Shown: positions 1 through 5,501 of the stretch, piece by piece
How the letters are laid out: each line of letters begins with the position of its first letter
Numbering within the stretch: position 1 is the first letter of the stretch
Assembly: GCA_030837935.1 (NCBI GenBank)
Contig: JAUQXU010000312.1
Coordinates: 1-5,501 of the forward strand
Direction of reading: 5' to 3'
DNA from: Candidatus Brocadia sp.
GTDB lineage: Bacteria > Planctomycetota > Brocadiia > Brocadiales > Brocadiaceae
DNA: 5,501 nucleotides
Position numbers and translations under genes: made by a program
The notes under the pieces: generated by a model
What the model was told of the DNA's origin: nothing
Database searches by the model: none
What the model saw: the letters and a program-made list of their open reading frames with translations, nothing else

Positions 1-1
1 A

Positions 2-574
2 CAGAATATTCATAGTGAAAAAAGCGGTGCTTATACCGGTGAGATTTCCGCTTCGATGGTGAAAGAGGTTGGTTGTACCCACGTATTGTTAGGTCATTCC
101 GAACGGCGGCATATCTTTCGCGAAACCGATTCTTTTATCAATGCCAAAATAAAGGCGGCATTATCAGTAAATTTAAAACCGATCTTTTGTGTCGGAGAAA
201 CGTTAGATGATAGGGAGGATGAAAGAACAGAATATGTGATCAGAAATCAATTAAAAGAAGGTTTGCACGAAATTAGTGCCAGTTATATAAAAGAACTGGT
301 GATTGCTTACGAACCTGTATGGGCTATTGGTACCGGGAAAACCGCTTTACCTGAGCAGGCGAATGAAGTTCATTCGTTTATCAGAAGCATGATAAAGGAT
401 GGGTACGGTAAAGATATTGCAAATAGCGTATATATTCAGTATGGGGGAAGTGTTAAACCAGAGAATGCAAAAGAATTGATGGCGCAGCCAGAGATTGATG
501 GCCTTCTGGTAGGCGGCGCGAGTATTCAATTCGAATCTTTTTTTAAAATTATTGAAACTGCTGCAAAGTATTAA
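2..574 (+). CDS. tpiA: Triose-phosphate isomerase, 3' part (N-terminus outside window)
   Basis: This enzyme interconverts dihydroxyacetone phosphate and glyceraldehyde 3-phosphate in the cytoplasm, in glycolysis and gluconeogenesis. The reading frame is open from base 2, and its first visible residues (QNIHSEKSGAYTGEIS) match the family, so the ATG at 56 is internal. About 190 of the usual 250 or so residues are present. The missing N-terminus would hold the first strands and the catalytic Asn/Lys pair. The catalytic His lies in GHSERR (codon 95-97), the catalytic Glu in AYEPVWAIGTGK (codon 311-313, with the mobile loop 6 just after it), and the phosphate-gripping loops are YGGSVKPENA and GLLVGGAS near the C-terminus. 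All look intact, so the enzyme should be active. It ends with TAA 39 nt before secG, a neighbour often seen in bacteria. The identification is secure; only the left boundary is cut. Confidence 0.97.
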   Translation, partial: QNIHSEKSGAYTGEISASMVKEVGCTHVLLGHSERRHIFRETDSFINAKIKAALSVNLKPIFCVGETLDDREDERTEYVIRNQLKEGLHEISASYIKELVIAYEPVWAIGTGKTALPEQANEVHSFIRSMIKDGYGKDIANSVYIQYGGSVKPENAKELMAQPEIDGLLVGGASIQFESFFKIIETAAKY

Positions 575-597
575 TTTTTTAATAGTTGGTTTTTTTT
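569..597 (+). terminator. Weak A/T-only hairpin plus T8 run between tpiA and secG
   Basis: TATTAA (569-574, overlapping the tpiA stop codon) and TTAATA (579-584) are perfect inverted repeats around a TTTT loop, and a run of eight T follows at 590-597. The order of hairpin then U-run resembles an intrinsic terminator. However, the stem has only six A/T pairs, and the T-run sits six bases downstream of the stem. At best it would attenuate transcription into secG. It may simply be AT-rich spacer. Confidence 0.2.
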
Positions 598-603
598 CAT
601 ATT

Positions 604-609
604 GGAGAG
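604..609 (+). promoter_or_regulatory. Ribosome binding site of secG
   Basis: GGAGAG lies 4 nt before the ATG at 614 (the GGAG core is 6 nt away). It decides the start: an upstream in-frame TTG at 602 would overlap this Shine-Dalgarno sequence and has none of its own. Confidence 0.7.
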
Positions 610-613
610 TCAC

Positions 614-1258
614 ATGGTAAAGGCTGAAAAGGCATTTAAGTGGGGAGTTGCAATCATTGTTATTTTTGGGACATTAAATGCATTCTATTTTTTAAATTTA
701 GTCGTTGCATTAAAGATTGCGTTGCCTATATTATGCGTGTTCATGATTGGGTCTATTTTATTGCAATCGGGCAAGGGTGGAGGATTGGCTGCTATTGGTG
801 GGCTGGGAGATCAGTCCGCCTTTGGCACAAGAACAAGTACATTTTTAACGAAAATAACCTACCTTGTAGGTGCTGCATTTATTGTTGCCACAGTTTTTTT
901 GTTTAAATTATCCATCCCTACAAGGTTGATAGACACGATGGTTACACATGAAGTTCCTGAAGCGCAGCATACGCATGAACATCCTATGCATGAAGGGCCG
1001 CATGCACACGGTGATGTTCCCCACACAGAAGGCCAGGCAAGTAGCCCATCCGGCATGGGTATGCAGGATGTTATAGAAGAATCTGACAACAAGTCGGTAC
1101 AGGAAAGTTTGCAACATCAAACAGGAATGCAGGGTGGGGAACTGCAGGACCAACCAGCAGGCATGAATCCTGTTAAGGAAGAAGAACAAACATCGGATGT
1201 CACAAAAAAATCCGCGAACGAAGGGCATAACGAAACAGGTAAAGATTCAAATAAATAA
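614..1258 (+). CDS. secG: Protein translocase subunit SecG with long His/Met-rich C-terminal tail
   Basis: SecG is the small accessory subunit of the SecYEG inner-membrane channel and assists SecA-driven export. The family core is clear: a hydrophobic helix ending in SILLQSGKGGGL (residues 47-58), then the loop GGLGDQSAFGTRT and STFLTKITYL, then a second helix at about 82-99. The protein has 214 residues, whereas SecG is usually about 75-120. The hydrophobic N-terminal part (about 10-51) is long enough for two spans, so an extra helix before the canonical one is possible. Residues 101-214 form a hydrophilic tail: a His-rich part (112-137), a part with Gly-Met motifs, and a charged Lys/Glu/Asn end. 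By known SecG topology the tail should face the periplasmic side. ATG 614 is chosen for its GGAGAG ribosome site. The gene lies between tpiA (39-nt gap) and yicC (30-nt gap). The core call is secure; the role of the tail is unknown. Confidence 0.92.
   Translation: MVKAEKAFKWGVAIIVIFGTLNAFYFLNLVVALKIALPILCVFMIGSILLQSGKGGGLAAIGGLGDQSAFGTRTSTFLTKITYLVGAAFIVATVFLFKLSIPTRLIDTMVTHEVPEAQHTHEHPMHEGPHAHGDVPHTEGQASSPSGMGMQDVIEESDNKSVQESLQHQTGMQGGELQDQPAGMNPVKEEEQTSDVTKKSANEGHNETGKDSNK
947..1024 (+). repeat. His-rich coding repeat in the SecG tail (three HExP units)
   Basis: Residues 112-137 of SecG contain eight histidines in 26 residues, with three HExP units: HEVP (112-115), HEHP (121-124) and HEGP (126-129), followed by HAHGDVPH. 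At the DNA level GCATGAA recurs at 973-979 and 988-994, a 15-nt offset equal to five codons, which suggests local duplication. Such His clusters often bind Ni, Zn, Cu or Co. Metal binding here is inferred from composition only. Confidence 0.6.
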
Positions 1259-1288
1259 CTGATTAACGCAGATATTTTGGTGACTTTG

Positions 1289-2173
1289 ATGCTTAAGAGC
1301 ATGACGGGATTTGGCATTGCTGAACATACCGATACTGAGCGTACGATTCGTGTAGAATTGCGTTCGGTCAATAATCGATTCTTGAAAATAGACTCGCGGC
1401 TGCCGGAGATATTGCAAGACTTTGAGAATAAAATTGAACGTTCAATCAGGGAAAAAATCAATCGGGGTACCGTCCTTTTAAATATAAATTATCAGTCTCT
1501 CCGACAAGAATCCGAGTACACCTTAAACAGCGACAGATTAAAAGAGTATTATCGTTTATTAAATGATATTAAAAAAGAGATTGGTTCAAAGGAGAGAATA
1601 TCCGTTAATTCCCTGATGCTGCTTCCCGGTATACTGCAAAAAGGGAAAAACGATCAGGAGGATGTAGAAGCCCTTTTATCCATATGTCTTTCTCTTATAG
1701 GCGAAGCCTTAAAAAAGATGTTAGAAATGAGGGCCGTTGAAGGCAGGCATCTTGGAAGAGATATTGAACAGCGGAAAGAATTTATCCTTTCAATACTTGA
1801 TAAAATAGAAACAAGGGCGCCTGTGGTAGTCCAGGAGTATAGCAAGCGTTTACAGAACAGGGTTGCCGCGTTATTAACCGGGACTCCTATTGAATTGACT
1901 GATAACAACCTTTGTCGAGAAATTGCCGTCTTTGCAGAGCGATGTGATATAACGGAAGAAATCAGTCGTCTTAAAAGCCATTTATATCAACTGCAGGAAA
2001 CAATATACTTGGATGAACCCGTGGGCAGGAAGCTCGATTTCATTGTTCAGGAGATGTTCAGGGAAACGAATACCATGTGTGCAAAGGCAAATGATAGCGT
2101 GATGCTGAAGGATTTGGTGGATGTAAAGACAGAGATTGAAAAAATTCGGGAGCAGATATTTAATATTGAATAG
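1289..2173 (+). CDS. yicC: YicC/YloC-family endoribonuclease
   Basis: Members of this family (E. coli YicC, B. subtilis YloC) are cytoplasmic endoribonucleases, and E. coli YicC has been linked to small-RNA decay. The protein has 294 residues, close to the usual 290 or so. The N-terminal YicC domain opens with the hallmark MLKSMTGFG and has VELRSVNNRFLKI at about 22-34 and LMLLPGIL at 109-116. The C-terminal DUF1732 part carries EIAVFAERCDITEEISRLKSH (about 211-231), GRKLDFIVQEMFRETNTM (246-263) and the closing IREQIFNIE. ATG 1289 is chosen because it puts the family's SMTGF motif near the N-terminus. The longer reading from TTG 1277 adds four non-family residues. Its ribosome site is weak (GGTG at 1279-1282). 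The stop is 38 nt before gmk, a partner conserved in many bacteria. The usual SKS-type tripeptide after NT is CAKAND here, a mild variation. The exact RNA targets cannot be told from sequence. Confidence 0.93.
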   Translation: MLKSMTGFGIAEHTDTERTIRVELRSVNNRFLKIDSRLPEILQDFENKIERSIREKINRGTVLLNINYQSLRQESEYTLNSDRLKEYYRLLNDIKKEIGSKERISVNSLMLLPGILQKGKNDQEDVEALLSICLSLIGEALKKMLEMRAVEGRHLGRDIEQRKEFILSILDKIETRAPVVVQEYSKRLQNRVAALLTGTPIELTDNNLCREIAVFAERCDITEEISRLKSHLYQLQETIYLDEPVGRKLDFIVQEMFRETNTMCAKANDSVMLKDLVDVKTEIEKIREQIFNIE

Positions 2174-2211
2174 AATTGACAAATCTCTTGCATCATCAAG
2201 TGACAAGAGAT

Positions 2212-2757
2212 ATGGGTAAGTTGGTAATTATTTCAGGACCGTCCGGATCTGGCAAGACAACGGTATGCAAACTGCTTGAAAAAGACCCGCTGGTGAAGAA
2301 ATCCATATCGGTGACTACACGGTTACCCCGGCACAGCGAGAAAAATGGAAAAGCTTACCATTTTGTATCAACGAATGAATTCAAAGAAATGATTCGGAAG
2401 GGTGAGCTGGCAGAGCATGCAGAGTATTGCGGAAGCTACTATGGGACCCCCATAAATGCATTGAGAGAAGCCCTTGCGAAGGAGATTGTTTATTTACTCG
2501 AAATCGAGGTGCAGGGCGCATTGCAGATTATGGAGAAGTTTCCGGAAGCAATATCAATATTTTTACTGCCTCCCGATAAAAAAACTTTAGGGCAACGGTT
2601 AATGCAAAGAAATACCAATAAGGAACAGGATATGGAACTCCGCTTAAAAATTGCGGATAAAGAATTAGAATACAGAGACCGGTATAATTATTGTGTCGTG
2701 AATGACGACTTGGAATTGACAGTAAATACTATCCGGAAAATACTAGACCTGGCGTGA
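2212..2757 (+). CDS. gmk: Guanylate kinase
   Basis: This cytoplasmic enzyme phosphorylates GMP (and dGMP) to GDP with ATP, feeding GTP, dGTP and (p)ppGpp pools. At 181 residues it is slightly shorter than the usual 200 or so. The P-loop GPSGSGKTT is at 9-17. The GMP-binding module has SVTTRLPR (33-40), YHFVS (49-53) and EYCGSYYGTP (71-80). LEIEVQGALQI (96-106) is the second nucleotide-site motif, MQRNT (131-135) lies in the lid region, and YCVVNDDL (160-167) is the C-terminal hallmark. All key motifs are present. ATG 2212 is chosen because it places the P-loop at the normal distance from the N-terminus; an upstream TTG at 2176 would add 12 non-family residues. The ribosome site is poor (AAGTGA at 2198-2203), so expression may rely partly on translation from yicC. 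The stop is 2 nt before the coaC ATG. Confidence 0.96.
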   Translation: MGKLVIISGPSGSGKTTVCKLLEKDPLVKKSISVTTRLPRHSEKNGKAYHFVSTNEFKEMIRKGELAEHAEYCGSYYGTPINALREALAKEIVYLLEIEVQGALQIMEKFPEAISIFLLPPDKKTLGQRLMQRNTNKEQDMELRLKIADKELEYRDRYNYCVVNDDLELTVNTIRKILDLA

Positions 2758-2759
2758 TC

Positions 2760-3311
2760 ATGCCCTACCATATCGTTTTAGGAGTTACCGGAAGCATTGC
2801 AGCTTACAAGGCTGTTGAAGTTGTGTCAAGCCTGATTAAACAGGGAAATCATGTTACCGTGATCATGACATCTACTGCCCAACGCTTTGTTAATCCTGTG
2901 ACCTTCCGTTCCATTTCTCAAAACCGGGTAGTAACAGACCTTTTTATTGATAATGAGAATTACGACCCTAATCATGTATCTTTGGCAGAACATGCAGACT
3001 TACTGGTGGTTGCGCCAGCTACAGCGAATTTTATTGGCAAGGTCGTATCTGGTATAGCTGATGATGCATTAACCTGCACCATTATGGCAACACGCGCTCC
3101 CGTAGTTATCGCTCCGGCAATGAATGACAGTATGTACTTGAATCCCATCGTGCAGGAAAATATAAAGAGGTTAACAAAACTTGGGTACAGAATTATCGAA
3201 CCCGAAGAGGGCAGGTTGTGTACGGGTCGCATTGGGAAGGGGAGATTAGCCTCAGTTGAGAAAATCGTTGGTGTAATTGAAGAAGAGCTTAACAAGAAGG
3301 AGAACAAATAA
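2760..3311 (+). CDS. coaC: Phosphopantothenoylcysteine decarboxylase, stand-alone (CoaC half of Dfp)
   Basis: This flavoprotein of the HFCD family decarboxylates 4'-phosphopantothenoylcysteine to 4'-phosphopantetheine in coenzyme A synthesis, using FMN. It has 183 residues, only the N-terminal half of the usual bacterial CoaBC (about 400); the synthetase (CoaB) domain is absent and dut follows at once. Seen motifs are GVTGSIAAYK (8-17, flavin site), NHVSLAEHAD (71-80, with the expected catalytic His72), APATAN (85-90), the substrate motif APAMNDSMY (118-126), and GRLCTGRIGKGRLA (151-164). In the last, the family norm is L-A-C-G; here it reads L-C-T-G, so Cys153 is one place early and Thr154 sits where the clamp Cys is expected. 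ATG 2760 is preferred. A GTG at 2754 is also in frame and would overlap the gmk stop by 4 nt. No clear ribosome site is seen, which fits translational coupling to gmk. A related HFCD decarboxylase acting on another substrate is a minor alternative. Confidence 0.87.
   Translation: MPYHIVLGVTGSIAAYKAVEVVSSLIKQGNHVTVIMTSTAQRFVNPVTFRSISQNRVVTDLFIDNENYDPNHVSLAEHADLLVVAPATANFIGKVVSGIADDALTCTIMATRAPVVIAPAMNDSMYLNPIVQENIKRLTKLGYRIIEPEEGRLCTGRIGKGRLASVEKIVGVIEEELNKKENK
3294..3302 (+). promoter_or_regulatory. Ribosome binding site of dut
   Basis: AAGAAGGAG, inside the last codons of coaC, ends 9 nt before the GTG at 3312. It supports that non-ATG start over the next in-frame ATG at 3336, which would cut off the first beta strand of dUTPase. 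Confidence 0.7.
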
Positions 3312-3761
3312 GTGAATACGATAAAAGTTAAGGTAATGAGAAAGCATGGATGCGATGATTTACCTTTACCACAATACATGAGTGCAGCTGCCAGCGGTAT
3401 GGATTTATATGCTGCCGTGGATGGCTCTATTCAGCTTGAACGCAATGAAATTAAATTGATTCCTGCAGGCATCCACATCGAATTGCCTTGGGGATATGAG
3501 GCGCAAATACGACCGAGAAGCGGCTTGGCGCTGAAATATGGTTTGACGCTCGTAAACACACCGGGTACGATTGACAGCGACTATCGTGGAGAGATTGGGA
3601 TTATTTTATGCAATCTCGGGAAAGATCCGTTTACTGTAGAACGGGGGATGCGGATTGCGCAACTGGTGGTCCAACCGGTAACCAGGGCCGAATTGGTTGA
3701 AGTTGAAAATCTGGAAGAATCCCCACGCGGGGTCGGCGGTTTTGGGCATACCGGACATTAA
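3312..3761 (+). CDS. dut: dUTP diphosphatase (trimeric dUTPase)
   Basis: This enzyme hydrolyses dUTP to dUMP and pyrophosphate, keeping uracil out of DNA and supplying dUMP for thymidylate synthesis. Its 149 residues match the homotrimeric family (about 150). All five signature motifs are present in order: I, SGMDLYA (28-34); II, RPRSGLA (67-73); III, GTIDSDYRGEI (85-95, with Asp88 the expected catalytic base); IV, RGMRIAQLV (111-119); and V, SPRGVGGFGHTG (137-148), the flexible C-terminal arm that closes over the neighbouring active site. It therefore looks fully functional. The start is GTG 3312, immediately after the coaC stop codon (0-nt gap), with a strong ribosome site inside coaC, so the two genes are almost surely co-translated. 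ftsK follows after 39 nt. Confidence 0.96.
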   Translation: MNTIKVKVMRKHGCDDLPLPQYMSAAASGMDLYAAVDGSIQLERNEIKLIPAGIHIELPWGYEAQIRPRSGLALKYGLTLVNTPGTIDSDYRGEIGIILCNLGKDPFTVERGMRIAQLVVQPVTRAELVEVENLEESPRGVGGFGHTGH

Positions 3762-3789
3762 GTTGGAATTGAATTCTTTTAAATTCTCT

Positions 3790-3795
3790 GAAGGG
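3790..3795 (+). promoter_or_regulatory. Ribosome binding site of ftsK
   Basis: GAAGGG lies 5 nt before the ATG at 3801, good spacing for a Shine-Dalgarno sequence, and it supports that start. The rest of the 39-nt dut-ftsK gap is AT-rich. I see no terminator hairpin there and no promoter I would defend. Confidence 0.65.
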
Positions 3796-3800
3796 ATAAT

Positions 3801-5501
3801 ATGGGGATTAAACGTTTCGTACGTTGTACTACCGCGGTTATCCTTATAGCCTTCGCATTATTTATCTTTCTAAGTTTCATCAGCTATTCCCCCAACGATC
3901 CCCCTTTTGCAAATTATCCCGTCAATAATCCTATACATAATTTTTGTGGAATAGTGGGGGCGCAGGTAGCTGGCTATGCCATGGCGAGCATGGGAAGAAC
4001 CTCCTACCTGATCGTTATCCTTATCAGTTGGTTGGGGGTACAATATCTTTATAAAGAGAGCATCGAATGCCTTTGGATAAGGGTGATAGGGGCTGTTTTA
4101 GTACTATTTTCGTTTGCATCCTTGCTTACCCTGGGGTGTTATTTCCTGAAAAAGAACTTTATATCTGCCAACGTTGGGGGGATTTTCGGGATTGTGATTG
4201 TCTCAAGATTATACGAGTATTTCAATGGAACAGGTACTTTCATTGTTCTGGGATTAGGGTTCATTATATCGATTATGCTCTTGCTTAATGCTACCCCCAT
4301 TTCACCGTTTATCAAAGAATCAAAAACAAAATTAAAGGAAGGTGGGTCAACTCCAGACCGCGATTTTGAAACGGGAAGGGTTCGTTCTCTTCGTCTCTCA
4401 AAAGCAACCGTGCGTAATAATTCTGACGTTTTAGTTGATAACCTTGCAAAAAATCATACCGATATCGGTTCTGTAGATGCTCCCACGGAAGTGGAGAATG
4501 AATTATACAGACCAAGGCGTGTGTTTGAAAAAATTCAAGAACCGGATAATGGTAAACAGTGCATGGAAGAAGAGGTACATGAAGAGATAGCGATTGATGA
4601 AGAGACGGATATTTACGATACGGTGCCTGTTGGAAAAAAAGAAAGTGCTTATGAACTGCCGCCACGGGATTTACTGGAGAAGCCTGCCTTCAAAGAACAC
4701 ACAGATGATTGGGATCAAATTACACAACGTGCTCAGGTTTTAAAAAATACCCTTGAACAGTTTAATGTAAAATCAGAGGTCGTAGAAATTGAAAGAGGCC
4801 CTGTTATAACCATGTATGAATTAGAATTGGCGCCGGGGACAAAGGTTGGCAAGGTCGTGGGTCTTTCTGACGATTTGGCCATTGCGTTGAAGGCGCCTAG
4901 CGTCAGGGTTGTTGCTCCCTTGATGGGTAAGTCTTCAATCGGTATCGAAGTTCCGAATATCCAGAGGAAAATGGTGATGTTGCGGGAGTTACTGGATGCT
5001 TCGGAAGAGATTCGGAAAAAGATGGCCATTCCACTTTTGATTGGTAAAGACGTGGCGGGAAACCCTGTTATATCGGATTTGGCTTCTATGCCCCATTTGC
5101 TCATTGCGGGAACAACGGGTTCTGGAAAATCGGTTTGCCTGAATTCAGTTATATTGAGTATCCTTTTCTTACGGCATCCCTCAGATGTTCAACTCCTGCT
5201 GGTAGACCCTAAGATGGTTGAATTTTCATTATTTCGGGAAATTCCTCATTTAATAAGCCCCGTAGTGACAGACATGAAAAAAGCAGCTGCCGTGCTGGAA
5301 TGGGCGGTAAACAAGATGGAAGAGCGATACGCATTACTCGCCAGTGTAGGTGTAAAACACATTAACGGTTATAATAGACTGGGGATGTCAGAAATCCGAA
5401 AACGCTTAAACCCGGAAGGGGACGCCAACCTCGACGGTGTGCCCTTTCATCTCCCTCATATTGTTATCGTAGTGGATGAATTAGCCGACCTGATGATGGT
5501 G
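3801..5501 (+). CDS. ftsK: DNA translocase FtsK/SpoIIIE, 5' part (C-terminus outside window)
   Basis: FtsK is a membrane-anchored hexameric ATPase that pumps DNA through the division site and helps resolve chromosome dimers. The frame stays open for 567 codons to the window edge. The N-terminal 4TM domain has hydrophobic spans at about 11-29, 68-84, 91-112 and 146-163. A short, partly acidic linker (about 165-283; EEEVHEEIAIDEE and similar) follows, much shorter than the E. coli linker. The motor starts with YELPPRDLLEKP (284-295), then the alpha/beta part with RGPVITMYELELAPGTKVGK and VRVVAPLMGKSSIGIEVPN. The RecA-like part has Walker A GTTGSGKS (437-444), LLLVDPKMVEFSLF, and Walker B IVIVVDELADLM (554-565; Asp559, Glu560). 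The rest of the motor and the DNA-reading gamma domain should lie beyond the right edge. ATG 3801 has a good ribosome site. The call is secure; whether gamma is present cannot be seen. Confidence 0.95.
   Translation, partial: MGIKRFVRCTTAVILIAFALFIFLSFISYSPNDPPFANYPVNNPIHNFCGIVGAQVAGYAMASMGRTSYLIVILISWLGVQYLYKESIECLWIRVIGAVLVLFSFASLLTLGCYFLKKNFISANVGGIFGIVIVSRLYEYFNGTGTFIVLGLGFIISIMLLLNATPISPFIKESKTKLKEGGSTPDRDFETGRVRSLRLSKATVRNNSDVLVDNLAKNHTDIGSVDAPTEVENELYRPRRVFEKIQEPDNGKQCMEEEVHEEIAIDEETDIYDTVPVGKKESAYELPPRDLLEKPAFKEHTDDWDQITQRAQVLKNTLEQFNVKSEVVEIERGPVITMYELELAPGTKVGKVVGLSDDLAIALKAPSVRVVAPLMGKSSIGIEVPNIQRKMVMLRELLDASEEIRKKMAIPLLIGKDVAGNPVISDLASMPHLLIAGTTGSGKSVCLNSVILSILFLRHPSDVQLLLVDPKMVEFSLFREIPHLISPVVTDMKKAAAVLEWAVNKMEERYALLASVGVKHINGYNRLGMSEIRKRLNPEGDANLDGVPFHLPHIVIVVDELADLMMV

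Larger units (their letters stand above)
2..5501 (+). other. Probable operon tpiA-secG-yicC-gmk-coaC-dut-ftsK
   Basis: All seven genes point the same way with gaps of 39, 30, 38, 2, 0 and 39 nt. No G/C-stemmed terminator or convincing internal promoter is seen in any gap, so one long transcript is possible. The only candidate break is the weak hairpin and T-run after tpiA. The core gmk-coaC-dut part is the most tightly coupled. The promoter of the unit would lie left of the window. Confidence 0.55.

Noticed and set aside
602..613. TTG 602 as the secG start
   Set aside because: It overlaps the GGAGAG ribosome site that fits ATG 614.
908..1228. Overlapping - strand frames opposite the SecG tail, rich in Cys, Phe and His
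   Set aside because: Their composition is the mirror of the low-complexity SecG tail on the + strand. They have no family motif and no convincing ribosome site.
3763..3800. Promoter for ftsK (TTGAAT at 3769-3774 with GATAAT at 3795-3800)
   Set aside because: The spacing is 20 nt, and the -10-like element overlaps the ribosome site and touches the ATG, leaving no room for a transcription start before the gene.
4067..4288. 73-codon + strand frame inside ftsK
   Set aside because: It is a different frame within the FtsK membrane domain, with no independent support.
4312..4665. 117-codon open frame on the - strand inside ftsK
   Set aside because: It lies wholly opposite the ftsK linker and shows no recognisable family motif. 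The + strand frame continues through it as a clear FtsK, so this is a shadow.
4733..5104. 123-codon open frame on the - strand inside ftsK
   Set aside because: It is antisense to the conserved FtsK motor region and has no motif of its own.

Overview
The window is a compact, one-directional block of seven housekeeping genes on the + strand, cut at both ends. In order they are the 3' part of tpiA (triose-phosphate isomerase), secG (Sec translocon subunit with an unusual His/Met-rich tail), a yicC/yloC-family endoribonuclease gene, gmk (guanylate kinase), a stand-alone coaC (phosphopantothenoylcysteine decarboxylase), dut (dUTPase) and the 5' two-thirds or so of ftsK (DNA translocase). No convincing gene lies on the - strand. 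I see no tRNA, rRNA, CRISPR array, insertion sequence, attachment site or phage gene.

Organism: a Gram-negative-type bacterium of moderate, slightly AT-leaning base composition. The gene order and the long SecG tail look most like a planctomycete, possibly of the anammox group (Brocadiales). This is an inference from memory of such genomes, not something the sequence proves. The neighbours tpiA-secG and yicC-gmk are common bacterial pairs. rpoZ, which often sits between gmk and coaBC, is absent here, and coaC lacks its usual fused CoaB half.

Layout: tpiA ends at 574, then a 39-nt AT-rich gap with a small A/T-only hairpin and a T8 run. secG spans 614-1258 and yicC 1289-2173. gmk spans 2212-2757, coaC 2760-3311 (2-nt gap) and dut 3312-3761 (0-nt gap). 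ftsK starts at 3801 after a 39-nt gap and runs off the right end in frame. No gap exceeds 39 nt, so the whole block could be one transcript, with gmk-coaC-dut likely translationally coupled.

Together the genes cover central carbon flow (TpiA), protein export (SecG), RNA turnover (YicC), nucleotide supply and sanitation (Gmk, Dut), CoA synthesis (CoaC) and chromosome segregation (FtsK). This is a growth-linked core gene cluster, not a defence or mobile island. The points most worth a second look are the SecG tail and the CoaC active-site clamp, where the usual cysteine position appears to hold threonine. I found no strong evidence of a previously undescribed system.
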